Positions 42,682 to 52,483 are shown, counted from the first letter of the stretch. The stretch is 64,000 bases of DNA from Piromyces finnis (GCA_002104945.1 MCFH01000088.1:62001-126000); one strand, 5' to 3'. Program-made: numbers and translations. The notes: generated from the sequence alone by a model not told the origin.

Positions 42682-43908
42682 ATGAAGATCAGTGAAATTA
42701 CTAAAATGCTACCCAGAATTGGTAGTCAAGATAGGGATATCGAAAGCTGGGCTGAAGAATTCAGCAGAGTTATGGACCTATCTGACATCAATGATCCCAA
42801 AAAGATATTTGCTTAGGCAAAGGAAAGTGTCCAAGGTAGATTAAAAGGAATCATTGATGACTTAAAAACAGAAAGTGATACTGGAACAAATTATCCTAGT
42901 ATCGAAGATATTAAAGAGGCTATTGAAGAATACTTAGAAATCACGCCTCAAGAAAAATGCTTCAATGTTAAGTCTCTAAAAATTAGAAGAGGAGAAAGTA
43001 TTAAGGATTTCAACTGGAGATACGGAAACTTATATAAAAATCTTAATGTTGGATCCCAACTATTCATTACTGTTAAAGATTATACTAATTCCATCATTTC
43101 TCGTCCTTTCATTAGAACTCAAGTAATCACTGCCCAACCTAAAGATATAGAAGCTGCTTTTAAGGTTGCCGAATTAGCTGAATCAGCAACTGAAGTTCCT
43201 CAGTATCATAATGTTAATATGTTTACGGACAGCCAACCTTACTTTGATCCATATCAAAACCAAAATTATAATCTATTTACTCAACATAGTGGTGGAACTA
43301 ACTATAATTATTATAATAATAATGATAGTCCATATACTTATAATGGATATTATAATAATAACTATAATAATAATAACTATAATAATAATTATGATAATAA
43401 TAATTATGATAATAATAATAATTATAATAATTATAATATGCGATTCAATGGAAACTATAATATGAGAAATCAACGTTTTAACAAAAGGAATAATTACAGA
43501 AATAATTACCCAAATAATTTCAATACTAATAATTATAATAATTATAATAATAATTATAATAACTATCAAGGTGATCAAAATGCATATAATAATGGTTATA
43601 ATAAATACCCTAATAATTCTAATACATTTAGTAACAATAATTATTCCAATATGGAAGAAAATAAATCATATCAAAATTCTAATAATTATTCTAATAATGC
43701 TAATAAAATGAATACTACTACTAATAAAGTTAATCAAACCACACCTCAAAGTCAAGTGAATATGTTTAACCAGTCTCAAAGAAATAAATGCTTCAGATGT
43801 CAACAAGTAGGCCACAAAATGCAAGATTGCAAATATACGTTCCAAGAACTTGCAGAAATGGAAAAACAAGGCCTTATAAACTCTAATCAAAATCATTTAA
43901 ACTTATGA
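42682..43908 (+). pseudogene. gag: gag (capsid/nucleocapsid) with an in-frame amber codon
   Basis: From ATG 42682 the frame runs 408 codons to TGA 43906-43908, interrupted only by TAG at 42814-42816 (codon 45, context KIFA*AKES). The first ~180 residues form a helical capsid-like domain (MKISEITKMLPRIGSQDRDI, then PQEKCFNVKSLKIRRGESIK and DFNWRYGNLYKNL), similar to Ty3/gypsy Gag. Residues about 190-340 are an Asn/Tyr-rich low-complexity region. The C-terminus holds one zinc knuckle CFRCQQVGHKMQDC (CX2CX4HX4C), the nucleic-acid-binding nucleocapsid motif. The amber codon could be a fresh null mutation, a sequencing error, or a leaky stop; the rest of the frame has no other defect. The stop overlaps the pol start in ATGA, and the slippery heptamer is directly upstream of it. 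Confidence 0.85.
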
Positions 43909-43930
43909 ATGGGAGAAGGAATACTCCCAT
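43896..43930 (+). promoter_or_regulatory. Programmed -1 ribosomal frameshift signal, gag-pol
   Basis: The heptamer TTTAAAC (43896-43902) is read in the gag frame as CA-T TTA AAC, exactly the X XXY YYZ register. Six nucleotides later a perfect 7-bp stem ATGGGAG (43909-43915) / CTCCCAT (43924-43930) closes an 8-nt loop. Shifting back one base leads to CTT ATG AAT GGG, which is the pol frame. Gag would end two codons further on at TGA. Slippery site, 6-nt spacer and hairpin match the known eukaryotic -1 signals. A competing view is stop-restart at the ATGA overlap. Confidence 0.8.
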
Positions 43931-46900
43931 AAATCAAACCAATACTACTTTTGCTACAATATCAGTACCAGTAAATGAAGAAATTACTATTCCAGTAATA
44001 AGAAAAGCTAAAAAGAATACTGATATTAAACCATATAAAAGAACTACCAAAGAAAAATTAAGTGATAATCCACAACCAATTAGAGTTCCAAGTAATGAGA
44101 CTAGAGAACCATCAAATAATACTTATGAAGATATAATTGAAGTTCCAAATAATGAAGTAGAATTGGAGACTGTAATTGAAAATGAAAATAATAATAATAA
44201 TAATAATCTTAATAATAATTATAATAATAATATTAATAATAATATGAGTATGAATAATGACACTAATATAAATAATAATGAAAGTAATAAAATAGATAAT
44301 AACATTAATGATAATAATATTAATAATAACACTAATTCAACAGAAGCATTAAAACAATTAGATCCTTCATTCATTAATCAACCCACTATAGATAAAGCTA
44401 AACGAAATAATAAAAAAGAACGGGAAAAGGAAATAATAGAATTAGCAAAAGAGATTGAACTTCCAAGTCAAAAAGAAAAAGATGTACCAAATGAAAAAGG
44501 TACAAAAAGATTAGTTATATCAGCAGATCAAGAAAAATATAATATAACTAAAGATATAGGAGAAAAATTTGCAAATATAACAATAGGTCAACTACTTGAA
44601 ATTAGTCCTAAATTAAAAACAGAACTTTCAAAAGCATTAAAATTTACTAAAATTATTGAGGATGAATCTACAATTCTTTCCACCATAAGAAAAGATAAAG
44701 TTGTGAAATCAAAATGCAAAATAGAAGGAATAGAAACTACTGTATATTTGGATTCCTGTTCATCTATAAATATGATTACTAGAAAGTTCCTATTAGAAAA
44801 TAATATTCCATTAAAACCAGTTTCAAAAATTAGAGAGACTTTATATCAAGCTTATTCTAATACTACTATTGAGTCGCATCTATACGAAATTGAAATTACT
44901 ATTGGTGATATAACATCTATAGAAATATTTAGACTTATTGAGAAAGAAGATATATTCCAAGTTTTAATAGGTGTAGAAACTCTAGCCAATATGAAATTAA
45001 TTATGGACTTTTCTGATCATACTTTATATCAGAAAACTGATGATATTCACAAAATCGGATCCTTTGAAAGTATTAATGAAATGAATCCAATTAACTTAAT
45101 AGAAGAATTTGATGAAGAAGTTAATCAAGGTGCATTAATATACTACTTAACTAGTCAGAATGCTAAATATCAAGATTTAGAGATAAAAACTACTAATGAT
45201 TCTAAACTACAACTTATTAATAAAATAGTAGACGAAGCACAAGAAGAAGCAAAAGACCAATTAAAGAATCTTTTAGTAACCAATATAGATGTTTTAGCTA
45301 ATGATACTGATGATTTGGGTAAATCAAAATTATTAGCTCATGAAATTAAATTAAATCAAGATGATCCTATTAAACAGAAAATGTATCGTATTTCTAATAA
45401 AGAACATATGGAAATTCTAAAAGAAGAAATAGGAAAGCTTTTAAAGAATGATTTAATAGAACCATCACAATCATCTTGGTCTTCTCCAGTTTTATTAGTA
45501 CCAAAAAAGAATGGAAAATGGAGGATGTGTGTAGATTATAGAAAATTAAATTCTATAACAATAAAAGATTCATATCCACTTCCATACATCGAAGAAATAT
45601 TATTTTCTATTGGTAATAATGTAAAATATTTATCTACATTAGATTTATTCTCTGGTTTTCATCAAATACCAATGAAAAAAGAAGATATTGATAAAACATG
45701 TTTTACAACAATATTTGGAAATTATAATTACAAAGTAATGCCTTTTGGTTTATGTAATGCTCCAGCAACCTTTCAAAGAGAAATGAACCGTATATTTCTA
45801 CCACTTATTGGAAAATGTTTATTTGTTTATATGGATGACCTTTTAGTATTTTCTCCAAGTCTTGAACAACATATATTAGATCTTCAAAAGGTTTTTAATA
45901 TAATAAAAGAAAATGGTATAAAAGCAAATCTTTCTAAATGTCATTTCTTAAAACAAGAAGTAGAGGTCCTTGGTCATATTCTATCAGTAGAAGGTGTCAA
46001 ACCAGTTGAAAAGAAAATTGAAACTATTAAAAATTGGAAGTCACCAACAAACCTTACACAGCTAAGATCATTTTTAGGAGCTATAGGATATTACAGGAAG
46101 TTTATAAAAGATTTTGCCCAAATTGCTCATCCATTATTTAAATTATTAAAAAAGGGTATGAAATTTGAATGGACATCTGAAACTGAACAAAGTTTCCAAA
46201 TACTAAAAGAAAGACTGATTAAGTCTCCTATTTTAAAATATCCTGACTATGATAAATATTTTATTATAAGAACTGATGCATCACTTAATGGTATTGGTGG
46301 TGTATTACTTCAAAAAGATGAAAATAATGTTGAACATCCAATTCATTATGTTAGTAGGTCTTTAAATGATAGTGAAATTAATTATAGTATAACTGACTTA
46401 GAAGGAACCGCAGCTTTTTATTGTTGTAAGAAATTTAAATCTTATATAAGTGGGAATAAAGAAGAAACGATATTATATACTGACCATAAACCTTTAGTTG
46501 GCTTATTTAATAATAAAGAACCAAATAATGCTCGTCAAACACGCTGGGTTACTACACTTAGTATGCTCAAGGTAAAAGTCAAATATGAACAAGGAAAGAA
46601 AAATGTAGTCGCTGATGCATTATCTAGACTAATACCAGACAATAAAAATGATATAAAAATTTCACTAGCTACCTTTAATAATAATGATGGTGAAACTACT
46701 AAAAATAATATTTTAAATTCAAATAAAGATTTTTACTCTAAAAATAATGAAAATATAGTTTATTCTTGTAATTTTAATAATTCATGTATTAATGATAATG
46801 AAATAAATAAAAATAACAATATTAATCCCTATATTGATAAAAATATTGACTTTAATAAAAATTCTTGTGTTAATGAAAGTGTAAATTCAATTAAATATTC

Positions 46901-48614
46901 TAAACTTAATAATGTTGATTTAAATAATTATATCTCTACTAATAATAATTCACATGGAAGTAAAAATATAAATATAAATTTTAAAAATGATATTGATAAA
47001 AGCAAGAATAATAATTATTTTAAAAATAATGAAATAAATGAATTATCTGAATATGATAATGATATTGTTTATAATGAAGTAATGAATAGTGATATAAATG
47101 TCTTAAATGATACTCGCAACTTAAATAATAAAATAGATATAAATAAAAATGATTTTCCTAAATTAAATGAAAATATTACAACTAGTCATAATAATTCTAA
47201 CATCCATAGTAATCATAATAATATTCATTCATATGATCCATCTAATATTTTTAATATTGATAAAAATAATTATTTTAATATAGAAAATAAAATAAAAACA
47301 TCCTCAGTCCCATCTGAAAATGGAAAAGGTGAATCAATAAATAATTATACTGACTCAGAAGCGGTACTTGTAACTGACACATCTTTTGATACTAGTGAAA
47401 ATAATTCAAATGAATATCCAGGAAGTAATAAAATTAAAGAATTTCTTAAAAAGAAAATTATCTTAATAAATGGAATAAAATATTATAAAGATGGAGACAA
47501 TATCAGAAAAGTTGTTGAAGATAAAGAAGAGAAAATAGAATTACTATTAGCTGCGCATTCAATAGGTCATGAAGGATTTTATAAAACTTATAATAGACTG
47601 AAGAAAAGTTATTATTGGAAAAATATGGCTAAAGATGTAGAACTACTTGTGAAAACTTGTCATGATTGTCAATTAAAGAGACCTCAACCTATTAATAGTG
47701 GTACTGAATCATTTGCTACAAAGCCAGGTCTACCATTCACTAGAGTTGGTTTAGATATTATTGGACCACTACCAATAACTAAAAATAATAATAAATATAT
47801 AATAGTACTTGTAGACTATTTTACCAAATGGGTTGAAGCTGAACCTCTAAAATCAATTGAATCTACGGATGTTATAAAATTTCTTACAAATGTATTTTCT
47901 AGACATGGTACTCCAGAAATATTAATTACTGATAATGGTTCACAATTTACTTCTGATGCTACTAAAGGCTTTCTTGATTTATATGGTATATATGTTCAAT
48001 ATTCTAGCACTTATCATCCAGAAACAAATGGACAAGTAGAAAATCGTAACAGAGAAATTGTTAAAAATATTCGACTATTAGGAGACTCGAATAAAGAATG
48101 GGACGAAGTTCTTCCATCGGCTTTATGGGCTCTACGTACTTGTAAAAATGAAGTAACAAAATTTTCTAGCTTTGAATTATTATATGGTCGTACTGACCTT
48201 CAACCATTTGAACTTATGATAGAATATAATAATAAAAATGAATATGAAACTCCAGAAGAATATTTAATAAATAAATTTACTACACATTGTGAATGGATTA
48301 TTGAAGTTACCAAAAATATTCAGAATGCTAATAAATTATGGGAAAATAGAAGAAAACAAAAAGCTTCAATGAATACTGCATTTTCAGCCGGTGATTTAGT
48401 ACTTGTTAGAAATTTTTCAAGAAGAAAGTTAGATCCATTTTTCATGGGACCTTTCCGTATTATTAAAATGGAATTTAATACTGCTACATTATGTGACCCT
48501 ATTAGTGGTGCAATAGCTGAAAGAAATGTTCATCAAAAGAATTTAGTTCATTATCATACTTGGCACAATGAGACTTCCAGGGACGAAGTCCAAACTCAAG
48601 TGGGGGGATCTTGA
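43905..48614 (+). CDS. pol: pol: protease, reverse transcriptase, RNase H, integrase
   Basis: A 1569-codon open frame, intact, probably expressed as Gag-Pol. Residues 1-200 are an Asn-rich linker. The protease has YLDSCSSINMI near residue 283, with Cys where the usual D-S/T-G has Gly. RT spans about 480-720: MCVDYRKLNSITIKDSYPLP (about 540), STLDLFSGFHQIPM, MPFGLCNAPATFQREM and the catalytic FVYMDDLL (about 641). RNase H has IIRTDASLNGIGGVLL (about 789) and TDLEGTA. An Asn-rich insertion (about 900-1170) precedes the integrase. The integrase has an HHCC finger (AHSIGHEGFYKTY...CHDCQ) and the DDE core: GLDIIGP (about 1283), TDNGSQF (about 1343) and NGQVENRN (about 1379). MGPFRI near the C-terminus is a GPY/F-like module; no chromodomain follows. 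The stop TGA uses the first bases of the 3' LTR. Confidence 0.95.
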   Translation: MNGRRNTPINQTNTTFATISVPVNEEITIPVIRKAKKNTDIKPYKRTTKEKLSDNPQPIRVPSNETREPSNNTYEDIIEVPNNEVELETVIENENNNNNNNLNNNYNNNINNNMSMNNDTNINNNESNKIDNNINDNNINNNTNSTEALKQLDPSFINQPTIDKAKRNNKKEREKEIIELAKEIELPSQKEKDVPNEKGTKRLVISADQEKYNITKDIGEKFANITIGQLLEISPKLKTELSKALKFTKIIEDESTILSTIRKDKVVKSKCKIEGIETTVYLDSCSSINMITRKFLLENNIPLKPVSKIRETLYQAYSNTTIESHLYEIEITIGDITSIEIFRLIEKEDIFQVLIGVETLANMKLIMDFSDHTLYQKTDDIHKIGSFESINEMNPINLIEEFDEEVNQGALIYYLTSQNAKYQDLEIKTTNDSKLQLINKIVDEAQEEAKDQLKNLLVTNIDVLANDTDDLGKSKLLAHEIKLNQDDPIKQKMYRISNKEHMEILKEEIGKLLKNDLIEPSQSSWSSPVLLVPKKNGKWRMCVDYRKLNSITIKDSYPLPYIEEILFSIGNNVKYLSTLDLFSGFHQIPMKKEDIDKTCFTTIFGNYNYKVMPFGLCNAPATFQREMNRIFLPLIGKCLFVYMDDLLVFSPSLEQHILDLQKVFNIIKENGIKANLSKCHFLKQEVEVLGHILSVEGVKPVEKKIETIKNWKSPTNLTQLRSFLGAIGYYRKFIKDFAQIAHPLFKLLKKGMKFEWTSETEQSFQILKERLIKSPILKYPDYDKYFIIRTDASLNGIGGVLLQKDENNVEHPIHYVSRSLNDSEINYSITDLEGTAAFYCCKKFKSYISGNKEETILYTDHKPLVGLFNNKEPNNARQTRWVTTLSMLKVKVKYEQGKKNVVADALSRLIPDNKNDIKISLATFNNNDGETTKNNILNSNKDFYSKNNENIVYSCNFNNSCINDNEINKNNNINPYIDKNIDFNKNSCVNESVNSIKYSKLNNVDLNNYISTNNNSHGSKNININFKNDIDKSKNNNYFKNNEINELSEYDNDIVYNEVMNSDINVLNDTRNLNNKIDINKNDFPKLNENITTSHNNSNIHSNHNNIHSYDPSNIFNIDKNNYFNIENKIKTSSVPSENGKGESINNYTDSEAVLVTDTSFDTSENNSNEYPGSNKIKEFLKKKIILINGIKYYKDGDNIRKVVEDKEEKIELLLAAHSIGHEGFYKTYNRLKKSYYWKNMAKDVELLVKTCHDCQLKRPQPINSGTESFATKPGLPFTRVGLDIIGPLPITKNNNKYIIVLVDYFTKWVEAEPLKSIESTDVIKFLTNVFSRHGTPEILITDNGSQFTSDATKGFLDLYGIYVQYSSTYHPETNGQVENRNREIVKNIRLLGDSNKEWDEVLPSALWALRTCKNEVTKFSSFELLYGRTDLQPFELMIEYNNKNEYETPEEYLINKFTTHCEWIIEVTKNIQNANKLWENRRKQKASMNTAFSAGDLVLVRNFSRRKLDPFFMGPFRIIKMEFNTATLCDPISGAIAERNVHQKNLVHYHTWHNETSRDEVQTQVGGS
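48599..48611 (+). other. Polypurine tract
   Basis: AGTGGGGGGATC directly precedes the 3' LTR, with six consecutive G in a genome almost free of G runs. It primes plus-strand DNA in LTR elements. Here it also encodes the last residues of Pol (VGGS). Confidence 0.75.
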
Positions 48615-49767
48615 TACGCTACTCACATAAAAACATGATAAAAACTAGCTGAATAAACACGACTTAACCCATAGTAACTTATAATAAAAATAAACAATAA
48701 TAACCCTTAAAGATGAATGAATAATAATTTTATGAAAATATAACCCTTTCTTTAAATAAAAAATATTATCTTTATTATATAATAAATTCTGAGTAAAAAC
48801 GACCTAATAGTGATAATAATAAAATAAATTATTAAATAAAATAAATTATTAAATAAAATAAATTATTAAATAAAATAAAACGACTTAATCCAATAATGTA
48901 CTAAAATAATAAAATAATAATAAATAAATAAAAATGAATAAATAAACTAAAAATAAAATGATATACATCAAATTATTAATTCTAGTGTTTATCCAAGTGT
49001 TCTTTAGAAATTCTCTTAAACTTATAAATTAAAAAAAATAACTAATTGAGTAATTATTACTAAAATGATAAACTTAAAACCTGGAAATAGAACAATAATA
49101 ACAATTCCAAAGATAAAATACAGAACTCTTTTATGTTTCTGTATAAAATGAGTGTTTATAATAATTGATACTTTTAATATTTTAATTTTGTTAAATTTTT
49201 ATTTTAATTTTATTTTAATTTTATTTTAATATTATTTTAATTTTAAATTTTAATTATTTTATTCAAGGTATTATACATTTAATGATAGTCAATGATAATT
49301 TATAATAATTTTTCTAAATTTAAACATTTTGAAGTAATAAGAAAATCAAATAAGTAATATTCTATAATATTTTATAATACTAAGACATAATTTTAATTTA
49401 TTCTTTTAATTTTAATAAATAATAACAATAGTTATAATAGCATTTAATAGTTAAAAATAATAATACCTGTAATAAATGAAAATGTATAAAAGGAAGATAA
49501 AATTCTTCTTTATAAAGGGCGGACAATAAATAGAGAATAAAAAGACTATAAATAGACTATAAATAGACAATAAATAAATTATAAATATAATAAAGAGATA
49601 ATTTAAACATAATAAAAAGAGTTTATTTTCGAGTTTTTGAGTGATTTATTTGTTAATTATAAAACATATTTTATTTTATTTTAAATTTATTGTTTCATCA
49701 TAAATATTAGAATTTATTATTTATTAAAAATATTATATTATTCAAAAATATATCGGTCAACGCATCA
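48612..49767 (+). repeat. 3' LTR of the Ty3/gypsy element
   Basis: 1156 nt, nearly identical to the 5' LTR (39851-41013), with the same TGATAC and GCATCA ends. It has three instead of four 17-nt units near 48825-48880 and a duplicated ACTATAAATAG near 49543-49564. It is followed by TAAT and then immediately by the next LTR. Confidence 0.95.
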
Positions 49768-49771
49768 TAAT

Positions 49772-50531
49772 TGATACAAGATGCATAGAAAAATATAATA
49801 TTTTAAATATTTTATGAATAATATCTAATCCTTTTATAAATTGTATATCAATTACTAATGATAATAATAATTAAACTATATTAGTATAAATTATTATGAC
49901 GCAAATGTTACACATACATTAGAATAATTAGTTACACAAGAAAGGAAAAGATATAAAAGAGAGTGTTAAAGCAGAAAATATCAAGAGGGAGAACTTTTCA
50001 TTTATAAATAATATTTGATATTTTAGTTTTAAGTATTAGTTTTATTTTATTTTATTTTTATATTAATAGTTTTAGTTTAAGTTAGTTTTAGGTTAATAAT
50101 TACGTATTTAGTATTTATTATATTTCCTTCAGTTTAAATATTAGTTATAAAAGAAAAGAATATTTATTGTTTATTTTTACTATTTCAGAAAAGTTATATT
50201 TTATCATTAATAATACTTTCATCAACATATTTTTATATTTACACATTATATTTAACTATTTATATTTATTCAATAATAACTTTCGATCCTATTAGTATTG
50301 AATGTTATTAATGTTATAATCATAAAAATAATAATAATTAAATAAAGAATCTTTAAACCAAAATCTATTTAATTATATTATTATAAAATTTATTATTTTT
50401 ATTATTTATTTTTATTATTATAAAATAGAAATAAATACAATATTAACTAATATATTATTCATATATCATTCCCTATTGCTAACGTTCATAATTATATTTT
50501 ATTTATGGTGTTTTTGAAATATATTGCATCA
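49772..50531 (+). mobile_element. Solo LTR of a second, related LTR family
   Basis: 760 nt starting TGATACAAGATGCAT and ending TATTGCATCA, so it shares the terminal 6 bp of the Ty3/gypsy LTR on both ends but differs in the interior. Flanked by TAAT on both sides (49768-49771, 50532-50535). It has a TATAAAAG box at 49952-49959. No internal region or second complete copy is present, which fits a solo LTR left by LTR-LTR recombination. Confidence 0.75.
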
Positions 50532-50535
50532 TAAT

Positions 50536-50594
50536 TGATACAAGATGCATGGAAAGATATAATAATTTAAATATTTTATGAATAATGTGAAGAT
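50536..50594 (+). mobile_element. 5' fragment of the second LTR family
   Basis: TGATACAAGATGCATGGAAA and the next ~30 nt align with the start of the solo LTR at 49772 with few differences, then the match ends near TTTTATGAATAA. It is probably a truncated or diverged LTR, interrupted further by the small retroposon at 50610. Confidence 0.65.
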
Positions 50595-50652
50595 ATTAAC
50601 TGGATTTAATCTCTAAGAACCACCATTGGAGCTAGGAGAAATGCACTCGGAA

Positions 50653-50705
<53 letters not shown>

Positions 50706-50717
50706 AACTGGATTTAA
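50595..50717 (+). mobile_element. Short poly(A) retroposon with 15-bp target duplication
   Basis: The 15-bp sequence ATTAACTGGATTTAA occurs at 50595-50609 and again at 50703-50717. Between the copies are 46 nt of non-repetitive sequence (TCTCTAAGAACCACC... ending CTCGGAAGTT) and a 47-nt A tract (50656-50702). Poly(A) tail plus a perfect duplication is the signature of target-primed reverse transcription. The 46-nt body does not match the 3' end of the LINE in this window, so it is a different family: a 5'-truncated LINE, a SINE, or a processed fragment of another RNA. Confidence 0.8.
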
Positions 50718-51569
50718 AACAAATTCAGATAATATCTATAATTAATTAAACATAATAATTAGAATTAAATGATCCCAATAATTATTTTAAAACACCTTTA
50801 AAAGTCACCATTTAAATTTTGGTTCAGTGAAAGGGTTATGATTTCAAAAAATTTAATATCAATACACTATAACCCTTAGCCAAAAATAAACAAACACGAA
50901 ACTAGGCATAACTCGCCAAAAACGAGTGTTACGGCTGTGAAACCAAGTTTATTAGAAAGCTTAAGGGAAAGGATACATTTTGGTACAATCGTAGTCCTTC
51001 TAACTGATCATTTAAAGATTTTAATAAGTAAATTAAAATCAATATAACATCAAGTATGGATCATAAACACTTCTTATGACTTAATAAAAATTAAAAATAT
51101 AGCAATAAGCATTTTAGTTATATTAAATTAATGAAAATGACTATTATTAAAAATAGAATTAAACCGTTTAGGTTAACAGTTACTAGACATAAATGAAATA
51201 ATTTTAATTATTAAAAATTAGATTAACGACAAGCTTTAAAAATTAATTTTTAAAATAATGATTATCTAGTTATAACAAATATACAAATATGTTATTATTA
51301 ATTATAATTAAATGTTAAATGATTAGTCATATGTTTATTTTATTGTATGTCATGACAAACAAACAAACAACACCTTTATAATTTATTATATCATATTATT
51401 AATATATTACATGTAATATATTATCTTTGTCTGAAAGTTTTAAGTATTATAAATGTTATGTTATAATTAAATTTAATTTCTTAAAAAACATTTTTACTAT
51501 ATAATTAATAACATTCTGACCTAGCCGCATAACCAAACCTAAAAAAACTTAACAACATATAAAAATAAC
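50718..51569. other. Unassigned sequence among LTR remnants
   Basis: No ORF. Some stretches are more complex than the local background, for example 50890-51000 (AAACTAGGCATAACTCGCC, then AAAACGAGTGTTACGGCTGT), including a small ACTCG/CGAGT inverted repeat. It may be internal or LTR sequence of an older element, but nothing in the window matches it. Confidence 0.4.
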
Positions 51570-52112
51570 CCTTTAAAATAAATGAATAATAATTCTATAA
51601 AAATATAACCCTTTTTAAATAAATAATATTCTTTTTATTAAATAATAATAAATTCTGAATAAATGACTTAATTAATAAAAAATAAGTATAAAGTAAATTA
51701 TTAAATAAAACGATTTAATCATATAATGTATTAAAATAATAGAATAATAAATAAAAATGAATGAATAAACTCAAATAAATGGTGTACATCAAATTAGTGT
51801 TTTATCCAAGTGTTCTTTAGAAATTCCTTTAAAATTATATTTATAAACTAACAATAAAATAATTGAGTAATTATTACTAAAAGTGACAAACTTAAAATCT
51901 GGAAATAGATCAATAATAACAATTTTAAAGATAAAATACAGAACTCTTTTATGTTAAACATAATTAAAAGAGTTTATTTTTGAGTTTAAGAGATTTGTTT
52001 GTTAATTATAAAACGTATTTTATTTTAAATTTATTGTTTCATCTAAATCTTAGAATTTATTATTTATTAAAAATATTATATTATTCAAAAATATATATCG
52101 GTCATCCCATCA
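51570..52112 (+). mobile_element. Degenerate, internally deleted LTR of the Ty3/gypsy family
   Basis: This aligns with the intact LTR in order: AATAACCC then AATGAATAATAATT; ATCCAAGTGTTCTTTAGAAA; AAATACAGAACTCTTTTATG; then a gap where roughly 450 nt of the intact LTR are missing. It resumes at AAACATAATTAAAAGAGTTT and ends ATATCGGTCATCCCATCA at 52112, followed by TAACTGATA. Many substitutions and the deletion mark it as older than the element at 39851-49767. The 5' end is too diverged to place exactly (it may reach about 51515). Confidence 0.8.
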
Positions 52113-52483
52113 TAACTGATATATAATATAACTATATGGCTAAAAATATTAAATTTATGTAATTAAAATTAAGGGTTAGCAATTATTTAAGAAAAATAGT
52201 AGTAATTAAATAACCAATAATATATCATATAAAAGTAATTAAAATTTACTTTTATTAAAAGAGAGAATTCTTTTTATAAAATATAGTTGATTATTGAGAA
52301 TTTTTATTGTAGTTTTAACTTAAAATATTTTTTTATGTTAAATATATAAATACATTTAAAATTATTTTTATCAATAAAAATAAAAGAGAGAAACTTATAA
52401 ATAAAAATTTTATGTTTAATTCTTTTTTTTATATTCAAATATTTGATGTATAATTTGTTAAACACAGTAAAACTAATAAAACA
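52113..52483. other. AT-rich spacer between the LTR remnants and the LINE array
   Basis: No ORF or recognised repeat. It starts with TAACTGATAT, resembling the TAATTGATAC junction seen at the other LTR borders, so it might hold the start of a still older LTR. Confidence 0.4.

Larger units (their letters stand above)
39851..49767 (+). mobile_element. Complete Ty3/gypsy LTR retrotransposon
   Basis: The element is 9.9 kb with direct LTRs of 1163 nt (39851-41013) and 1156 nt (48612-49767) that begin TGATAC and end GCATCA (4-bp inverted termini TGAT/ATCA). A 4-bp repeat TAAT flanks both sides (39847-39850 and 49768-49771), a possible target duplication. Internal order: candidate primer-binding site, long leader, gag with a zinc knuckle, and pol in the -1 frame with protease, RT, RNase H and integrase in that order (the Ty3/gypsy order), then a purine tract abutting the 3' LTR. 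The LTRs differ only by short repeat-number changes and a few bases, so the insertion is recent. gag has an amber codon, so this copy may be non-autonomous. It starts 14 nt upstream of the mature 5' end of tRNA-Ser, a position typical of Pol III-targeted elements. Confidence 0.95.

Noticed and set aside
43273-43578. Poly-Ile frames on both strands over gag
   Set aside because: Shadows of the Asn/Tyr-rich AAT/TAT codon tract of gag.
48420-48614. Chromodomain at the integrase C-terminus
   Set aside because: After the GPY/F-like MGPFRI module only about 45 residues remain, without the aromatic cage pattern of a chromodomain.
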